The notes under the pieces: model-generated
The model's input: only the letters and a program-made list of their open reading frames with translations
The model's database searches: none
What the model was told of the DNA's origin: nothing
Program-made: the position numbers and the translations under genes
Assembly: GCF_000620165.1 (NCBI RefSeq)
Contig: NZ_JHVN01000010.1
Span: 78,016 to 142,015 of the forward strand
From: Anoxybacillus tepidamans PS2
GTDB taxonomy: Bacteria > Bacillota > Bacilli > Bacillales > Anoxybacillaceae
Length of the DNA stretch: 64,000 nt
Direction: 5' to 3'
In this document: piece after piece, positions 26,059-35,498 of the stretch
Numbering within the stretch: position 1 is the first letter of the stretch
How the letters are laid out: the number at the start of each line of letters is the position of its first letter

Positions 26059-26946
26059 ATGAATGTTGATTATTTGCAAACATTTCGTGAAGTGGCAAAG
26101 TGGAACAGTTTTACGAAAGCCGGGGAAATGTTAGGATATGCGCAATCGAGTGTAACGACACAAATTAAAAAACTTGAAGAAGAATTTGGCGTTGCATTGT
26201 TTGAACGATGGGGAGGCAAGATTAAGCTAACGTCGGCAGGAATGGAACTATTAGAATACGCCAACCAAATTATTAGTTTGCTTGATGAAGCGAAACAAAG
26301 CCTTTCCGAACAAGCGGAACTTGCTGGAAGCTTATCGATTGGCACGATTGAGTCGGTGGCCGGTTTTTATCTACCGCCCTATTTGCAGGTTTTTAAAAAT
26401 AAGCATCCGAAGGTGAATTTGTTGCTTCAACAAAATATTTGTAAAAATTTATTGAAAGGCGTCAAGCAAGGAAAATTCGATTTAGCCATTATCCTCGATC
26501 AACGACAGGAAGATCCGGATTTACATTTCACTGTCATCAAAGAAGAACCGTTAGTGTTAGTTGCCAGGCCTAACCATCCTTTATCTCGCTTAGACGAGAT
26601 CAACATGCAAGATTTAATTGATGAAAAGCTTATTGTTACCGAACAAGGTTGCAGCTACCGGGAAATCATCGAAAACTTATATCGCCAGCATGGAATGCGT
26701 TTTGAATACACAATTGAGTTGGGGAGCATCGAAGCGATTAAGCGATGTGTAGCTTATGGCCTCGGAGTAGCGTTTTTACCGCTAATGGCAGTAGAAGATG
26801 AACTTAAAAAAGGGGCATTAACTCGTATCCTGTTTTCTCGCAGCGAAATCAAACTTTGTCTGCAAATTGTATACCATCGAAAAAAATGGGTGTCACAATC
26901 GATGAAGCGATTAATGAACACTTTGGTCCATGAAGATATGGAATAA
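26059..26946 (+). CDS. LysR family transcriptional regulator
   Basis: A 295-residue LTTR. The winged helix (YLQTFREVAKWNSFTKAGEML, SSVTTQIKKLEEEFGVALFER) fills the first 60 residues, and the periplasmic-binding-protein-like effector domain follows. I start at the ATG at 26059 because AGGAG lies upstream and the protein then begins at the usual residue; the frame extends to 26017 without support. The divergent DMT exporter is the probable target, activated by an unidentified coinducer. Confidence 0.88.
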   Translation: MNVDYLQTFREVAKWNSFTKAGEMLGYAQSSVTTQIKKLEEEFGVALFERWGGKIKLTSAGMELLEYANQIISLLDEAKQSLSEQAELAGSLSIGTIESVAGFYLPPYLQVFKNKHPKVNLLLQQNICKNLLKGVKQGKFDLAIILDQRQEDPDLHFTVIKEEPLVLVARPNHPLSRLDEINMQDLIDEKLIVTEQGCSYREIIENLYRQHGMRFEYTIELGSIEAIKRCVAYGLGVAFLPLMAVEDELKKGALTRILFSRSEIKLCLQIVYHRKKWVSQSMKRLMNTLVHEDME

Positions 26947-26985
26947 CAACAAGGAGCGGCCCCTTTGCTTCCCTCCTTGTTTTGT
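26947..26985 (+). terminator. Terminator after the LysR gene
   Basis: ACAAGGAG pairs with CTCCTTGT, then TTTTG. Confidence 0.65.
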
Positions 26986-27037
26986 AACTATGTTTAGGTT
27001 TACATAATTTAATTATAGAAAACAAAAATAGCAAATC

Positions 27038-27511
27038 CTAAATAAACAATTCCATTTCATTGTTTTTGAAAGTAAAGCCCATTTTTTTGTACAGCGGCAT
27101 TCCTTTAGCGGACGCGTGGAGCCAAACTCGCTTCACTCCTATGTTTTGACATTCTTTAATACAATTTTCTAATAGTTTTTTGGCTAGGCCTCTTCCGCGA
27201 TATTCAGGAACGGTATACATGTTGAGCACATAGGCTTCTCGCCCTTCAAGATTTTTGATGTAAGGCGGCCGCTGAAATAATACCATTCTGCTTATACTCA
27301 CAATAGAGTTATTGCAGACTGCTAAATAAGAAATAAAATCACTGTTCAATGTGCTTTCTAAATATGTTCGCGTTGATGCGGCGACAGCCTCTTCCTCCTC
27401 TTGAGTCTGTACTTCTCTAAGCTCTTTCAACAGCTGTAAACGCAACGCAATCATTTCATGGATGTCTTGAATAGTGGCCTTCCGAATTTGAAATCTCTCA
27501 CTCATCTTCAT
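27038..27511 (-). CDS. GNAT family N-acetyltransferase
   Basis: A 157-residue acetyltransferase with the acetyl-CoA loop in VPEYRGRGLAKKLLE near residues 101-115 and the C-terminal LYKKMGFTFKNNEMEL. The acceptor is unknown. The ATG at 27511 or the ATG two codons later at 27505 are both possible after AGGAGAGGG. Single gene. Confidence 0.82.
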   Translation of the reverse strand: MKMSERFQIRKATIQDIHEMIALRLQLLKELREVQTQEEEEAVAASTRTYLESTLNSDFISYLAVCNNSIVSISRMVLFQRPPYIKNLEGREAYVLNMYTVPEYRGRGLAKKLLENCIKECQNIGVKRVWLHASAKGMPLYKKMGFTFKNNEMELFI

Positions 27512-27681
27512 CCCTCTCCTAAAATCATTTACTAGACACTGCTAATCACAATTATCGGTTGTCTGAATGTACCAAAGAAACTGGATTTCTATATATTAGT
27601 GATTCTAATTATGGTAATATAAGGTATCATCAGTGAAGTCGGCTGTAATTAATTTGAATTGTACAATCAAGGAGGATTAAA

Positions 27682-28251
27682 ATGAAGACTGAAAAAGAAA
27701 AAATGCTAAATGGTGAATTATATAAGGCCTCAGATCCTGAGTTAATAGCTGAACGGGAGCGTGCTCGGCGATTAACTAGATTATTGAATCAAACATTGGA
27801 AACAGAGCATAATAAGCGCATTTCTCTATTGAAGGAACTTTTTGGGTCCACCGGGGCAAATTTATATATCGAACCTCCTTTTTATTGCGATTATGGATAT
27901 AACATCCATGTCGGTGAAAATTTTTTCGCAAATTTTGATTGTGTTTTTTTGGATGTATGCGAAATTAAAATTGGCGATAACTGTTTGATTGCTCCTGGGG
28001 TCCATATTTATACGGCTACCCATCCGATCGATCCGATTGAAAGAATGTCAGGTTTAGAATATGGAAAGCCGGTCACCATCGGTGATAATGTTTGGATCGG
28101 CGGCAAAGCTGTGATCAATCCCGGGGTGACGATTGGTAATAATGTTGTTGTCGCCTCCGGGGCGGTCGTAACAAAAGACGTACCAGATAATGTTGTAGTA
28201 GGAGGAAATCCGGCAAAAATCATTAAAAGGATTAATAGTTCAAAAGTATAA
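27682..28251 (+). CDS. maa: Sugar O-acetyltransferase (maltose/galactoside type)
   Basis: A 189-residue hexapeptide-repeat acetyltransferase. The N-terminal helical segment [19 protein letters not shown] is typical of maltose and galactoside acetyltransferases, and a left-handed beta-helix with repeats such as [13 protein letters not shown] and [15 protein letters not shown] follows. The catalytic His is in YTATHPID. It transfers acetyl from acetyl-CoA to a sugar hydroxyl, probably for detoxification of non-metabolised sugars. AAGGAGG is placed at nine bases. A terminator follows. Confidence 0.9.
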   Translation: MKTEKEKMLNGELYKASDPELIAERERARRLTRLLNQTLETEHNKRISLLKELFGSTGANLYIEPPFYCDYGYNIHVGENFFANFDCVFLDVCEIKIGDNCLIAPGVHIYTATHPIDPIERMSGLEYGKPVTIGDNVWIGGKAVINPGVTIGNNVVVASGAVVTKDVPDNVVVGGNPAKIIKRINSSKV

Positions 28252-28271
28252 TTTTTGGTTTATTCCAAAAT

Positions 28272-28299
28272 AAAAAAGGAGGAGCACATCCTCCTTTTT
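28272..28299 (+). terminator. Terminator after maa
   Basis: AAAAAGGAGGA pairs with TCCTCCTTTTT. Confidence 0.85.
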
Positions 28300-28469
28300 A
28301 GCATTAAAGCCCAGCAATGCTAGTTCTTTTCGGTCTGCTGTTCCACATCGAGTTCATAATATATTAGTTGAATAGCACTATCCTCTCCGTCAATTGTCCT
28401 TATACAATTTTTTAGGATCAAGATAGAACATGGACCATAATTGTTGTTGTCGGTTATTTCTCTTAACTA

Positions 28470-29696
28470 CTACACTTTAATATGTTCGGATTCGAGCAGC
28501 TGTCCAAATTTGCGCATATGTAAATAAATGAAGCCAAACGATGTTGAAAAGAGTAATAGACAGCCTGAGAAGATGTAGATAAAGCGGACTCCAACCATAT
28601 CTACAAGAGCCCCAATGGTGATGGTAGAGAGAAGCATCACGAGCTGAACAAGGGCGGACCGAGCAGCAAGAATCTTTGCCAATGTTTTTTCGTCAGCGCT
28701 GTTTTGCAACATCGTTTCTTGAGCGAGGTCTCTTATTTGATAAGAAGGTCCCATCACAAGAACGAGCAATAACGCAAAATAAGGATTGGAAACGAGCCCA
28801 TATATCAAAGTGAATAAACCAAACAAAAAAGAGCCTGCGATCATCGAGGAGACCAAACGACCCCTCATCATCTTAGAAAGACGATAGACAATCAATCCCC
28901 CAATAATTGTTCCGAAATAATAAGCACCATTAATATAGCCCCACCATGTTTCCGCTTTCCCAAGCACTTCTTTGACATATGTAAGAGTCACTGCTCCCAT
29001 CCAAATCGTTCCAACGAGAGATTCCATCACATCCATCGCGATTATCACCCGTAATCCGCGATGCTGAAACAGATATGTCCAACCTCCTGTCAAACGGTTA
29101 AATAGGCTTTCCTGTCCTTCGATTTGAGATGATTCTTTTAGTTGGATCGTATATAAACTGCCGATCGATAATAAGAGGAGGCTGGACGCAAGCATGAGAG
29201 TCGCTTCTTTTCCTATTACCGATAGCAATAGCCCACAGAATGTCCAACTAGCAAACAAAAAAGTTTGGTCGATGCTGGAGATCAGGCTGTTTGCCCTAAT
29301 TCTTTCGTTTTCAGGCACAACCGCACGAACAATCACCCCTTTCATTGGGGAGAAAAAACCGTTAAAGAACGAAATAAGTGCCATGACAACGAACGTCAAT
29401 ATTAATAATAAAGCTGATATATTTTGAAAAACGAAGAAAATTAGAATTGCAAGAAAGCCCAATTGCGCCCATTGAGCGAGCATTAATAGCTTCGTTGGCT
29501 TGAAGCGATCCGATATGGTTGGCAAAAGCGTGCTGCTAGCGATGCGAGCGATCATGCTGATTGTTGTGGCGGCGGCAGATAAAGTAGTAGAGCCTGTTTC
29601 ATTATATAAATGCATCACAATGACCATTGTATAAAAGGCAAAACATAGATTCGCGGCCGTCTGGCTGACAAGCAGCGCGTAAAAAGAGCGCCCCAT
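28470..29696 (-). CDS. MFS transporter
   Basis: A 408-residue major-facilitator protein with twelve predicted helices and the cytoplasmic loop pattern DRFKPTKLLM between helices 2 and 3. It resembles the macrolide-efflux-like MFS branch. It is the last gene of a three-gene group (M20 dipeptidase, PLP enzyme, MFS), 25 bases after the PLP gene, with AAAGGAGG before the ATG at 29696. Export of the product or intermediate handled by the two enzymes is a reasonable inference. Confidence 0.85.
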   Translation of the reverse strand: MGRSFYALLVSQTAANLCFAFYTMVIVMHLYNETGSTTLSAAATTISMIARIASSTLLPTISDRFKPTKLLMLAQWAQLGFLAILIFFVFQNISALLLILTFVVMALISFFNGFFSPMKGVIVRAVVPENERIRANSLISSIDQTFLFASWTFCGLLLSVIGKEATLMLASSLLLLSIGSLYTIQLKESSQIEGQESLFNRLTGGWTYLFQHRGLRVIIAMDVMESLVGTIWMGAVTLTYVKEVLGKAETWWGYINGAYYFGTIIGGLIVYRLSKMMRGRLVSSMIAGSFLFGLFTLIYGLVSNPYFALLLVLVMGPSYQIRDLAQETMLQNSADEKTLAKILAARSALVQLVMLLSTITIGALVDMVGVRFIYIFSGCLLLFSTSFGFIYLHMRKFGQLLESEHIKV

Positions 29697-29721
29697 TTCG
29701 CTTCCTCCTTTCCCCAACATG

Positions 29722-30804
29722 TTAGATTTCGATAAATCCAGAGGAAGTTCCTATCGCTACGACTAAATCATCTTTGTCGATTGCTCTTCGTCGCCTTAGT
29801 TTCTGATAGGCGCTAACAACCGATGCGGATGAAACTTCTAAAAAGATCCCCTTTTTCATTAATTGTCGCTGTGCTTCCAATGCTTCTTCCCCTGATACAA
29901 CGATCGCTTCCCCTCTAGACTGGCGGACTGCAGATACGGCTTGGTATGTAACAGTTGAGCCTGCGATTGATTTTAAAACGGTTTTCCCTGCGAACGAATT
30001 GGTATAAGCTTCTCCTTTTAGAACGGCGGTGATTCGAGCAAACGGCTCGACCGCAATCATTTTCGGAAGAGAGTTCATTTCCATTTCTTTAAACCCTTGC
30101 CAGATTCCTGCTAATAAATCTCCTCTTGATGTAGGAACGATAATTTTGGTGGGGATGCTCCCTTGCAGTTGACTGACAATCTCATAAGCAATACATTTAT
30201 AACCTTGCACGCCGAAATGAACTGTTCCAATTGGAGGATTCGCGTAATTGCTTCCTGGATAAAATCCTTCCTTCGTTAGTTGTTTTAATTGTTCCCATCG
30301 CTGCATCGCCGTCTCCGTCAGGATAAGGCGAGCTCCATAATACTTTATATAACTTTGGATGTTCTTATTAAGCTCTCTTGTTGAAATGACGATACAATCG
30401 AGCCCTGAATAGGCACAGTAGGCTGCGAAGGACAATCCCGCATTTCCGCTTGATGCGACGGCCACTCCTCTGTATCCCTTTTCGATGGCTCTCGTTACAA
30501 TGAGAGCGCTCATTCTGTCTTTGTGGGAGCCGGTGGGATTTTGCCCCTCGTATTTTAGGTAGAGAGGTCCCTCGTTAAGATCTACAGTCAGTAGTGGCGT
30601 ACACCCTTCTCCCATGGAAATGTAATGATCATAGGGAAGCATGCATTTTTTATAATTAGAGTAAATCATGGTTACATTCGAAGGTTTCTCTTTTTTCTGG
30701 CATGCCGGACATCCTTCAAAATAATCATCGATTGGGTAAATGGTTTCGCATTGTAAACATTCGAGATGTTTGGCATTGGTGTTTCGCTTAATGGCGTGTT
30801 TCAT
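29722..30804 (-). CDS. Threonine-synthase-like PLP-dependent enzyme with zinc ribbon
   Basis: A 360-residue fold-type II PLP enzyme. It opens with a zinc-ribbon (Cys16, Cys19, Cys32, Cys35) and has the Schiff-base Lys in NPTGSHKDR (about residue 95), the phosphate loop ASSGNAGLSF and a C-terminal AIGTSSGF. This is the layout of threonine synthase-like lyases, but the genome context is a dipeptidase and an exporter rather than homoserine genes, so threonine synthesis is not the obvious role; elimination or replacement at an amino acid beta-carbon is more general. The start overlaps the end of the dipeptidase gene and depends on coupling; a GTG at 30813 is an alternative. Confidence 0.8.
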   Translation of the reverse strand: MKHAIKRNTNAKHLECLQCETIYPIDDYFEGCPACQKKEKPSNVTMIYSNYKKCMLPYDHYISMGEGCTPLLTVDLNEGPLYLKYEGQNPTGSHKDRMSALIVTRAIEKGYRGVAVASSGNAGLSFAAYCAYSGLDCIVISTRELNKNIQSYIKYYGARLILTETAMQRWEQLKQLTKEGFYPGSNYANPPIGTVHFGVQGYKCIAYEIVSQLQGSIPTKIIVPTSRGDLLAGIWQGFKEMEMNSLPKMIAVEPFARITAVLKGEAYTNSFAGKTVLKSIAGSTVTYQAVSAVRQSRGEAIVVSGEEALEAQRQLMKKGIFLEVSSASVVSAYQKLRRRRAIDKDDLVVAIGTSSGFIEI

Positions 30805-32164
30805 ACCACTCACCGAACTTTCTGTAAAAAGAATATAAGCTTTTGATTCCTTTTCGAAAGACGTCTAGCGACAGGCGCTCATTTGGGCCGTGTGCATTTG
30901 CTGTTGGGCTGCTAAACCCTAGCAATAGCACCGGTGCCTGCAAATGCTCATGTAATAACGATACGATTGGTATAGATCCGCCCGCGCGAATATAATAAGC
31001 GTGTTTTTTAAAACTTTGTTCCAGCGCTTCTTTTGCGATGGGCAACAGCGGATGATCGATAGGCAACACGTAGGGCATTGCTTCGTCTGCAAAACGTACG
31101 TTTACGTTCACTCCAGGCGGCGTATGCTGTTGAATATGTCTTGCAATCGCTCGTTTTATGTTCGCTGGATGTTGGTTAGGCACTAAGCGACAAAGTCCCT
31201 TTGCTCTTGCGATTGATGGAATGATATTATGTTCTTCCATCTCTTCATTTCCGCTAGTAATAGAAGTAATTTCTAATGTAGGCCTAGTCCAAATTCTCTC
31301 AAAATACGAATAACCGGGTTCTCCAAACCATTCCGAGATGCCGATCTTTCGTTGTAGCTGCAGCAAATCAAAAGGAAGCTGGGCAAATTCTTCTTTTTCC
31401 TGCAGTGGAATTGGTGCGACATCATCGTAAAAGCCTTCAATTACTATTTTTCCGTCTGCTGATTTCATTGATTGTAAGAGACAGGCTAACGCGTGGACAG
31501 GATTAGGGACCGTTCCACCGTAAAAGCTGCCTGAATGCAAATCTTGATTGGCACCTTGAACAATGATTTCGAAACCGATGAATCCCCTCAGCCCGTAACA
31601 TATAGACGGAATATCATCTCCCAGCATAGCAGTATCAGAAATGACAACGCAGTCAGCTTTTATCAACTCCTTTTGGAGAAGCTGCTTCAAACTTTTGCTG
31701 CCGATCTCCTCTTCCCCTTCGATGATGATTCTAAAATTAACCGGTAAAGAAGGATCGAGGCTATTTAAGGATTGCAATGTTTTTAACTGCATCCAAAGCT
31801 GCCCTTTATTATCGGCAGCCCCTCTTCCATAAATATATCCATTTCGTATTTCTAATTGAAAAGGATTGGAATCCCATTGTCTTATATCTCCTTCCGGTTG
31901 AACATCATAATGACCGTAAATTAAAATGGTCGGATATCGTGGGTCGACGCTTTTGTTTCCTATAATAATGGGATATCCATTTGTGTTTACGATCTTTGTT
32001 TCGCTAAAACCAATGTTTTGTAAATGCTGTTGTAAAAAGTAAACCGCCCGATTCATCGCTTGCTGATTAGAGTACTGATGAGTGCTTACGCTTCTAATCT
32101 GTAAAAACTTATTTAACTCCTCCAGCCAAGTGTGGAAATGGTTTTCAATATAATTGCTAATCAT
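30788..32164 (-). CDS. M20 family dipeptidase
   Basis: A 458-residue binuclear zinc peptidase. Metal and catalytic motifs are YGHYDVQP, GRGAADNKGQ, EGEEEIGS and the C-terminal ANAHGPNE. This is the pattern of cytosolic nonspecific dipeptidases. The ATG at 32164 is preceded by GGAAGAGGTGA. It starts a group with the overlapping PLP-enzyme gene and the MFS gene, and a LysR regulator is divergent. A peptide hydrolysed to an amino acid that is then processed by the PLP enzyme is a plausible but unproven path. Confidence 0.87.
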   Translation of the reverse strand: MISNYIENHFHTWLEELNKFLQIRSVSTHQYSNQQAMNRAVYFLQQHLQNIGFSETKIVNTNGYPIIIGNKSVDPRYPTILIYGHYDVQPEGDIRQWDSNPFQLEIRNGYIYGRGAADNKGQLWMQLKTLQSLNSLDPSLPVNFRIIIEGEEEIGSKSLKQLLQKELIKADCVVISDTAMLGDDIPSICYGLRGFIGFEIIVQGANQDLHSGSFYGGTVPNPVHALACLLQSMKSADGKIVIEGFYDDVAPIPLQEKEEFAQLPFDLLQLQRKIGISEWFGEPGYSYFERIWTRPTLEITSITSGNEEMEEHNIIPSIARAKGLCRLVPNQHPANIKRAIARHIQQHTPPGVNVNVRFADEAMPYVLPIDHPLLPIAKEALEQSFKKHAYYIRAGGSIPIVSLLHEHLQAPVLLLGFSSPTANAHGPNERLSLDVFRKGIKSLYSFYRKFGEWYETRH

Positions 32165-32210
32165 TTTTGTCACCTCTTCCTTTATTGTAAAATGGTAGTA
32201 AATAATCGTC

Positions 32211-32242
32211 TAATTGAATTATTTTATTGTATTAATTGAATT
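32211..32242. promoter_or_regulatory. Direct repeat in the LysR/dipeptidase control region
   Basis: TAATTGAATT occurs twice (32211-32220 and 32233-32242), 22 bases apart, about two helical turns. It lies in the 100-base gap between divergent genes and could be part of the regulator's binding region. Confidence 0.35.
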
Positions 32243-32264
32243 TTTTAATGGATAGGTGATTTAA

Positions 32265-33146
32265 ATGGACTTGGATCATATTCAAACATTTCTCACTGTT
32301 TCCCGGCTAAAAAACTTCACGAAGGCAGCTGATGAACTGCATATTACTCAGTCGACTGTCACTTCCAGAATTCAAAATTTAGAACGGTTTTACGGTCAAT
32401 GTTTATTGTTAAGAACCAATAAGAAAGTAGAACTTTCACCGTTTGGAAAGGAAATTTATCCTCTACTAGAGCGACAGTTTGCCATCATTGAAAAAACGAA
32501 GGAAATTGCGAGAAGTTATGTAGAACAGAAAAAAGTCATCCGTGTAGGAATGACCTATTCCTTATGGGATCACAAATTCGTCGATTGGGTTTTTAAATTT
32601 GCGGAAAATAACGAAGGGGTTCATTATTCATTTATAACAGACCATTCTTCGCAAGTGGTAGAAGGCATTTTAGACAATACAATTGACATCGGGTTCGTCT
32701 ATCATGCCCCGGCAGAGGACAATATTAAGAAGGAAATCATAGGGTACGACTCTTTTTATCTTTATAGTTCTAAAGATGTTGAAGAAATGGAACTGGATGC
32801 TGAACGGTTGAAATCCATTCCGCTCATTTATCTAAATTGGGGCAAGAGTTTTAGACATTGGTTTCGTTTAGAGTTTGGGGAAAGTTATATTCCGTTTGTA
32901 GAGGTGGGGCATAGCGAAGCGTTGTTGGAATTTGTGAAGCGAGGCAAGGGAGTGGCTTTTATTCCAGAACGCGTCGTAGAAATGTCTAATTTGAAGAACA
33001 TTTTCAAGAAAATCAATTATAAATTTAATATCACCCCTCCTGCTCAGCCAATACATTTAATTTATAAGGCGACTTCTGTGCAACGCAATACCATTATGGA
33101 GGCTATTCAACTTTTAAAACGGTATTTTTCCGCGCCATCCAAATAA
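32265..33146 (+). CDS. LysR family transcriptional regulator
   Basis: A 293-residue LTTR with an N-terminal winged helix (IQTFLTVSRLKNFTKAADEL, TVTSRIQNLERFYG) and an effector-binding domain. AGGTGA precedes the ATG. It is divergent from the dipeptidase/PLP-enzyme/MFS group and is probably its activator. The effector is unknown. A terminator follows. Confidence 0.87.
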   Translation: MDLDHIQTFLTVSRLKNFTKAADELHITQSTVTSRIQNLERFYGQCLLLRTNKKVELSPFGKEIYPLLERQFAIIEKTKEIARSYVEQKKVIRVGMTYSLWDHKFVDWVFKFAENNEGVHYSFITDHSSQVVEGILDNTIDIGFVYHAPAEDNIKKEIIGYDSFYLYSSKDVEEMELDAERLKSIPLIYLNWGKSFRHWFRLEFGESYIPFVEVGHSEALLEFVKRGKGVAFIPERVVEMSNLKNIFKKINYKFNITPPAQPIHLIYKATSVQRNTIMEAIQLLKRYFSAPSK

Positions 33147-33163
33147 ATGCGCTTTTATCAACC

Positions 33164-33206
33164 GCCTCTTCCTTAGAAGTCTATGTCTAAGGAGGAGGCT
33201 TTTTTA
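33164..33206 (+). terminator. Terminator after the second LysR gene
   Basis: GCCTCTTCCTTAGA pairs with TCTAAGGAGGAGGC, then TTTTTT. Confidence 0.85.
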
Positions 33207-33299
33207 TTTGAAACAATAAAAGATATTGAAAAATATTGCTGGATTACAGTATTCAATAGTGTTTTAATTTGTTCCGTTTATCTTCATGCCATCAATACA

Positions 33300-33656
33300 C
33301 TATTTTTCGGGCCAAATTTGACGATTATGGGCCCTATCATGCAATAATATTTTATTGATATGGCCATATTTCCCTTTATTAATTTTGATATCGAAGGAAC
33401 TATCTTTATCTCCAAATGAAAATAGGCTGCCCTTAATATTAATAAAAAGGGTTCCATTTTTCTCGCTTATAGAATATCCTTTATATTTAGTTCCGCTTTC
33501 AGCTATATTCCCCTTAATGGAAATAATTTTGTCCCCCACATTCGTTTCACTGATAGCAATACTGTTTAGACTTAATGTTTTTGAAAAAACCATCACTCCA
33601 AATATAATCATTAGAAAAATAATAAAAGTAGTAAATAAAACCCTTTTTTTCTTCAT
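33300..33656 (-). CDS. Hypothetical exported or membrane-anchored protein
   Basis: A 118-residue protein with one N-terminal hydrophobic segment (VLFTTFIIFLMIIFGVMVF) after a MKKKR start, then a small beta-rich domain with GDKIISIKGNIAESGTKYKG and SFDIKINKGKYG. GGAGG precedes the ATG. I recognise no family. Likely tethered outside the cell by the uncleaved helix. Codon use is more AT-rich than in the neighbours, which might reflect transfer. Confidence 0.6.
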   Translation of the reverse strand: MKKKRVLFTTFIIFLMIIFGVMVFSKTLSLNSIAISETNVGDKIISIKGNIAESGTKYKGYSISEKNGTLFINIKGSLFSFGDKDSSFDIKINKGKYGHINKILLHDRAHNRQIWPEK

Positions 33657-33723
33657 ATTTTTCCTCCAAATCAGGAACAGAACCTAAACCGAAATATCCT
33701 TCAGATAAAACGGTAAGGTTCCA

Positions 33724-33906
33724 TTAGTTCCTAAAGGTGATCATCAATATACTTTGCTTCTGATGGGGGCCCAGTTCCATTAGTATAATATACAGCTTTT
33801 CAACATTCCTTACGCCGCATACAAACGGCGTGTTTTTCTTTTTAAGCGCTTCTGCTACCTCGCGCCCGACATTGCCTGTAACGCCAGTGACTAAAATTTG
33901 TTCCAT
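33724..33906 (-). pseudogene. Truncated NmrA-like NAD(P)-binding protein
   Basis: The first 35 residues (MEQILVTGVTGNVGREVAEAL) are a clear Rossmann start of an NmrA-like atypical SDR, with GAGGAGGAG upstream at 33906. Similarity stops after GVRNVEK, and the frame ends at 60 residues against about 290 for the family. An internal deletion joined to unrelated sequence is the simplest reading. It sits just downstream of the sirtuin gene. Confidence 0.65.
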
Positions 33907-33931
33907 TGCTGTCTCCTCCTCAGCGGTGTTA

Positions 33932-34681
33932 TTATAGTTCAGCCATATATGAACGCAATTTAGCGACGGTGTCCCCGATTCCGCTATGGATGGCAAGATC
34001 GAAAATGTGATCCATTCGAGTCGGAGTTTTGTTGATAATCGCTTTATATGTATCAGGAGACTCGGAGGAGACGTAAAAAGGAATATGATTGACAGGCATC
34101 ACTTCAAGGCTCGTTCCCATAGCTAGCAATAACTCGCTTTTCGCTGCTGTCTCAAATGCCTCGTCGATCTTTGGAACGATCCCACCAAAGAGAACCACAT
34201 CGGGTTTTAGGAATTCGCCGCATGTCTTCTTTTGGCAAGAAGGGACATCATGTGAATTAATAAATGATAAGTCATATTTTTCACCGCATGCAGGACATGT
34301 GGCGGTCTGTAAGGTGCCGTGCAATTCAATAACATTAGTACTCCCTGCTTTTGTATGTAGCCCATCAATGTTCTGCGTTAAAACGATCACTCTCTTTCCC
34401 CGTTCTTCCAATTCGCGAAGAAAGAAATGCCCCATATTCGGAGAAAACGAGCCCATTAATTTTAGTGAAAATATTCGTTTGAACCGTCGCCAAAAGTCAA
34501 CAGGGTCTTTGGTAAAATAATGTTCTGATAGGTAATGTTCGACATTTTTTTCTTGTGCGTAAATTCCATTATTGCTGCGAAAATCCGGGATACCTGATTC
34601 TGTACTCATTCCTGCTCCAGTTAAAACAGTAATCGTACTGGCGTTCGCGATTTGCTTCGCCAACTCTTTCATCATATCCAT
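33932..34681 (-). CDS. srtN: Sir2-family NAD-dependent protein deacylase
   Basis: A 249-residue sirtuin, close in length to B. subtilis SrtN (247). The NAD site GAGMS (about 22-26) with DFRS, the QNID motif (103-106) and the catalytic His121 in ELHG are all present. A structural zinc is bound by Cys129, Cys132, Cys149 and Cys154. It removes acetyl or other acyl groups from lysines, for instance on acetyl-CoA synthetase. The ATG at 34681 is seven bases after GGAGG; the open frame extends to 34741 without support. Confidence 0.92.
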   Translation of the reverse strand: MDMMKELAKQIANASTITVLTGAGMSTESGIPDFRSNNGIYAQEKNVEHYLSEHYFTKDPVDFWRRFKRIFSLKLMGSFSPNMGHFFLRELEERGKRVIVLTQNIDGLHTKAGSTNVIELHGTLQTATCPACGEKYDLSFINSHDVPSCQKKTCGEFLKPDVVLFGGIVPKIDEAFETAAKSELLLAMGTSLEVMPVNHIPFYVSSESPDTYKAIINKTPTRMDHIFDLAIHSGIGDTVAKLRSYMAEL

Positions 34682-34900
34682 CCCTATCCCTCCTTCAAGC
34701 AAAAAACCTCTTAAAATTTGCAAGGGCTTAGCTATATTCATTTTATGTTCTTTTTCTTATAGGAACAATATTCGGAATGTGTTGAACGCTACATTTTATG
34801 AATTACAATCTTTTCTCTTTTTATGTTAAAATATCGTTTGTTTCGCGGCTCTTGATGTCCCATAACATTATTTATGTTGTAAAAAGGAGAAGAAGAAAAA

Positions 34901-35392
34901 ATGAACGTAAGAACGATAGTTGCAAACGGTATTTTAGCTGCTGTGTACATCGTAGTAACAATGCTGATTCAGCCATTTGGCTTCACAAATGTACAATTTC
35001 GCGTGTCGGAAATTTTAAATCATCTCATTGTATTTAATAAAAAGTATTTTTTCGGAATTGTATTAGGTGTGTTTTTGGCGAATTTCTTTTTTTCACCTTT
35101 AGGCATGTACGACCTTATATTTGGAGTTGGGCAATCGGTAATCGCTTTGTTAACAACTATGGCATTGATGCGTTACGTAAAAAATATTTGGGTACGGATG
35201 GCGTTAAACACAATTGTATTTACATTTACAATGTTTATCATTGCCTGGGAGTTGAAACTAGCATTGGATTTACCATTTCTTTTAACTTGGTTGACGGCAG
35301 CGGCAGGGGAATTTATCACGATGGCAGTTGGTGCTCCGATTATGTATGGCATCCATCGCCGTGCCCGTTTCGATCAATCGATAGAAAGATGA
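34901..35392 (+). CDS. queT: QueT family queuosine-precursor transporter
   Basis: A 163-residue membrane protein of the QueT family, the substrate-binding S component of ECF-type transporters for the queuosine precursors preQ0/preQ1. It has five to six hydrophobic segments and the family motif NVQFRVSEILNHL near residues 30-42. It works with the shared EcfAA'T module encoded elsewhere. GGAG precedes the ATG. The leader folds a small hairpin (AACAT with ATGTT), but I do not see a canonical preQ1 riboswitch. A terminator follows. Confidence 0.88.
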   Translation: MNVRTIVANGILAAVYIVVTMLIQPFGFTNVQFRVSEILNHLIVFNKKYFFGIVLGVFLANFFFSPLGMYDLIFGVGQSVIALLTTMALMRYVKNIWVRMALNTIVFTFTMFIIAWELKLALDLPFLLTWLTAAAGEFITMAVGAPIMYGIHRRARFDQSIER

Positions 35393-35393
35393 A

Positions 35394-35420
35394 GCGGCAA
35401 TTGATTTGCCGCCTTTTTTT
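35394..35420 (+). terminator. queT terminator
   Basis: GCGGCAA pairs with TTGCCGC, followed by seven T. Confidence 0.9.
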
Positions 35421-35476
35421 ATGAATGATGTTACTTTTGTGCTATCTCTTATTTACTTTTTTTTTCTTTATTTGTA

Positions 35477-35498
35477 TTGATTATTTAGAACATAGTTT
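35477..35498 (+). repeat. 22-bp repeat, copy 1
   Basis: A 22-bp sequence beginning TTGATTATTT and ending ACATAGTTT recurs exactly at 45521-45542 in the same orientation, with further near matches on both flanks. The rest of the gap 35421-35701 holds only AT-rich sequence and the promoter of the permease gene. Confidence 0.6.

Noticed and set aside
34830..34900. preQ1 riboswitch upstream of queT
   Set aside because: The gene family makes it likely, and there is a hairpin and a CTCTT able to pair with the ribosome site, but neither the class I nor class II consensus is recognisable.
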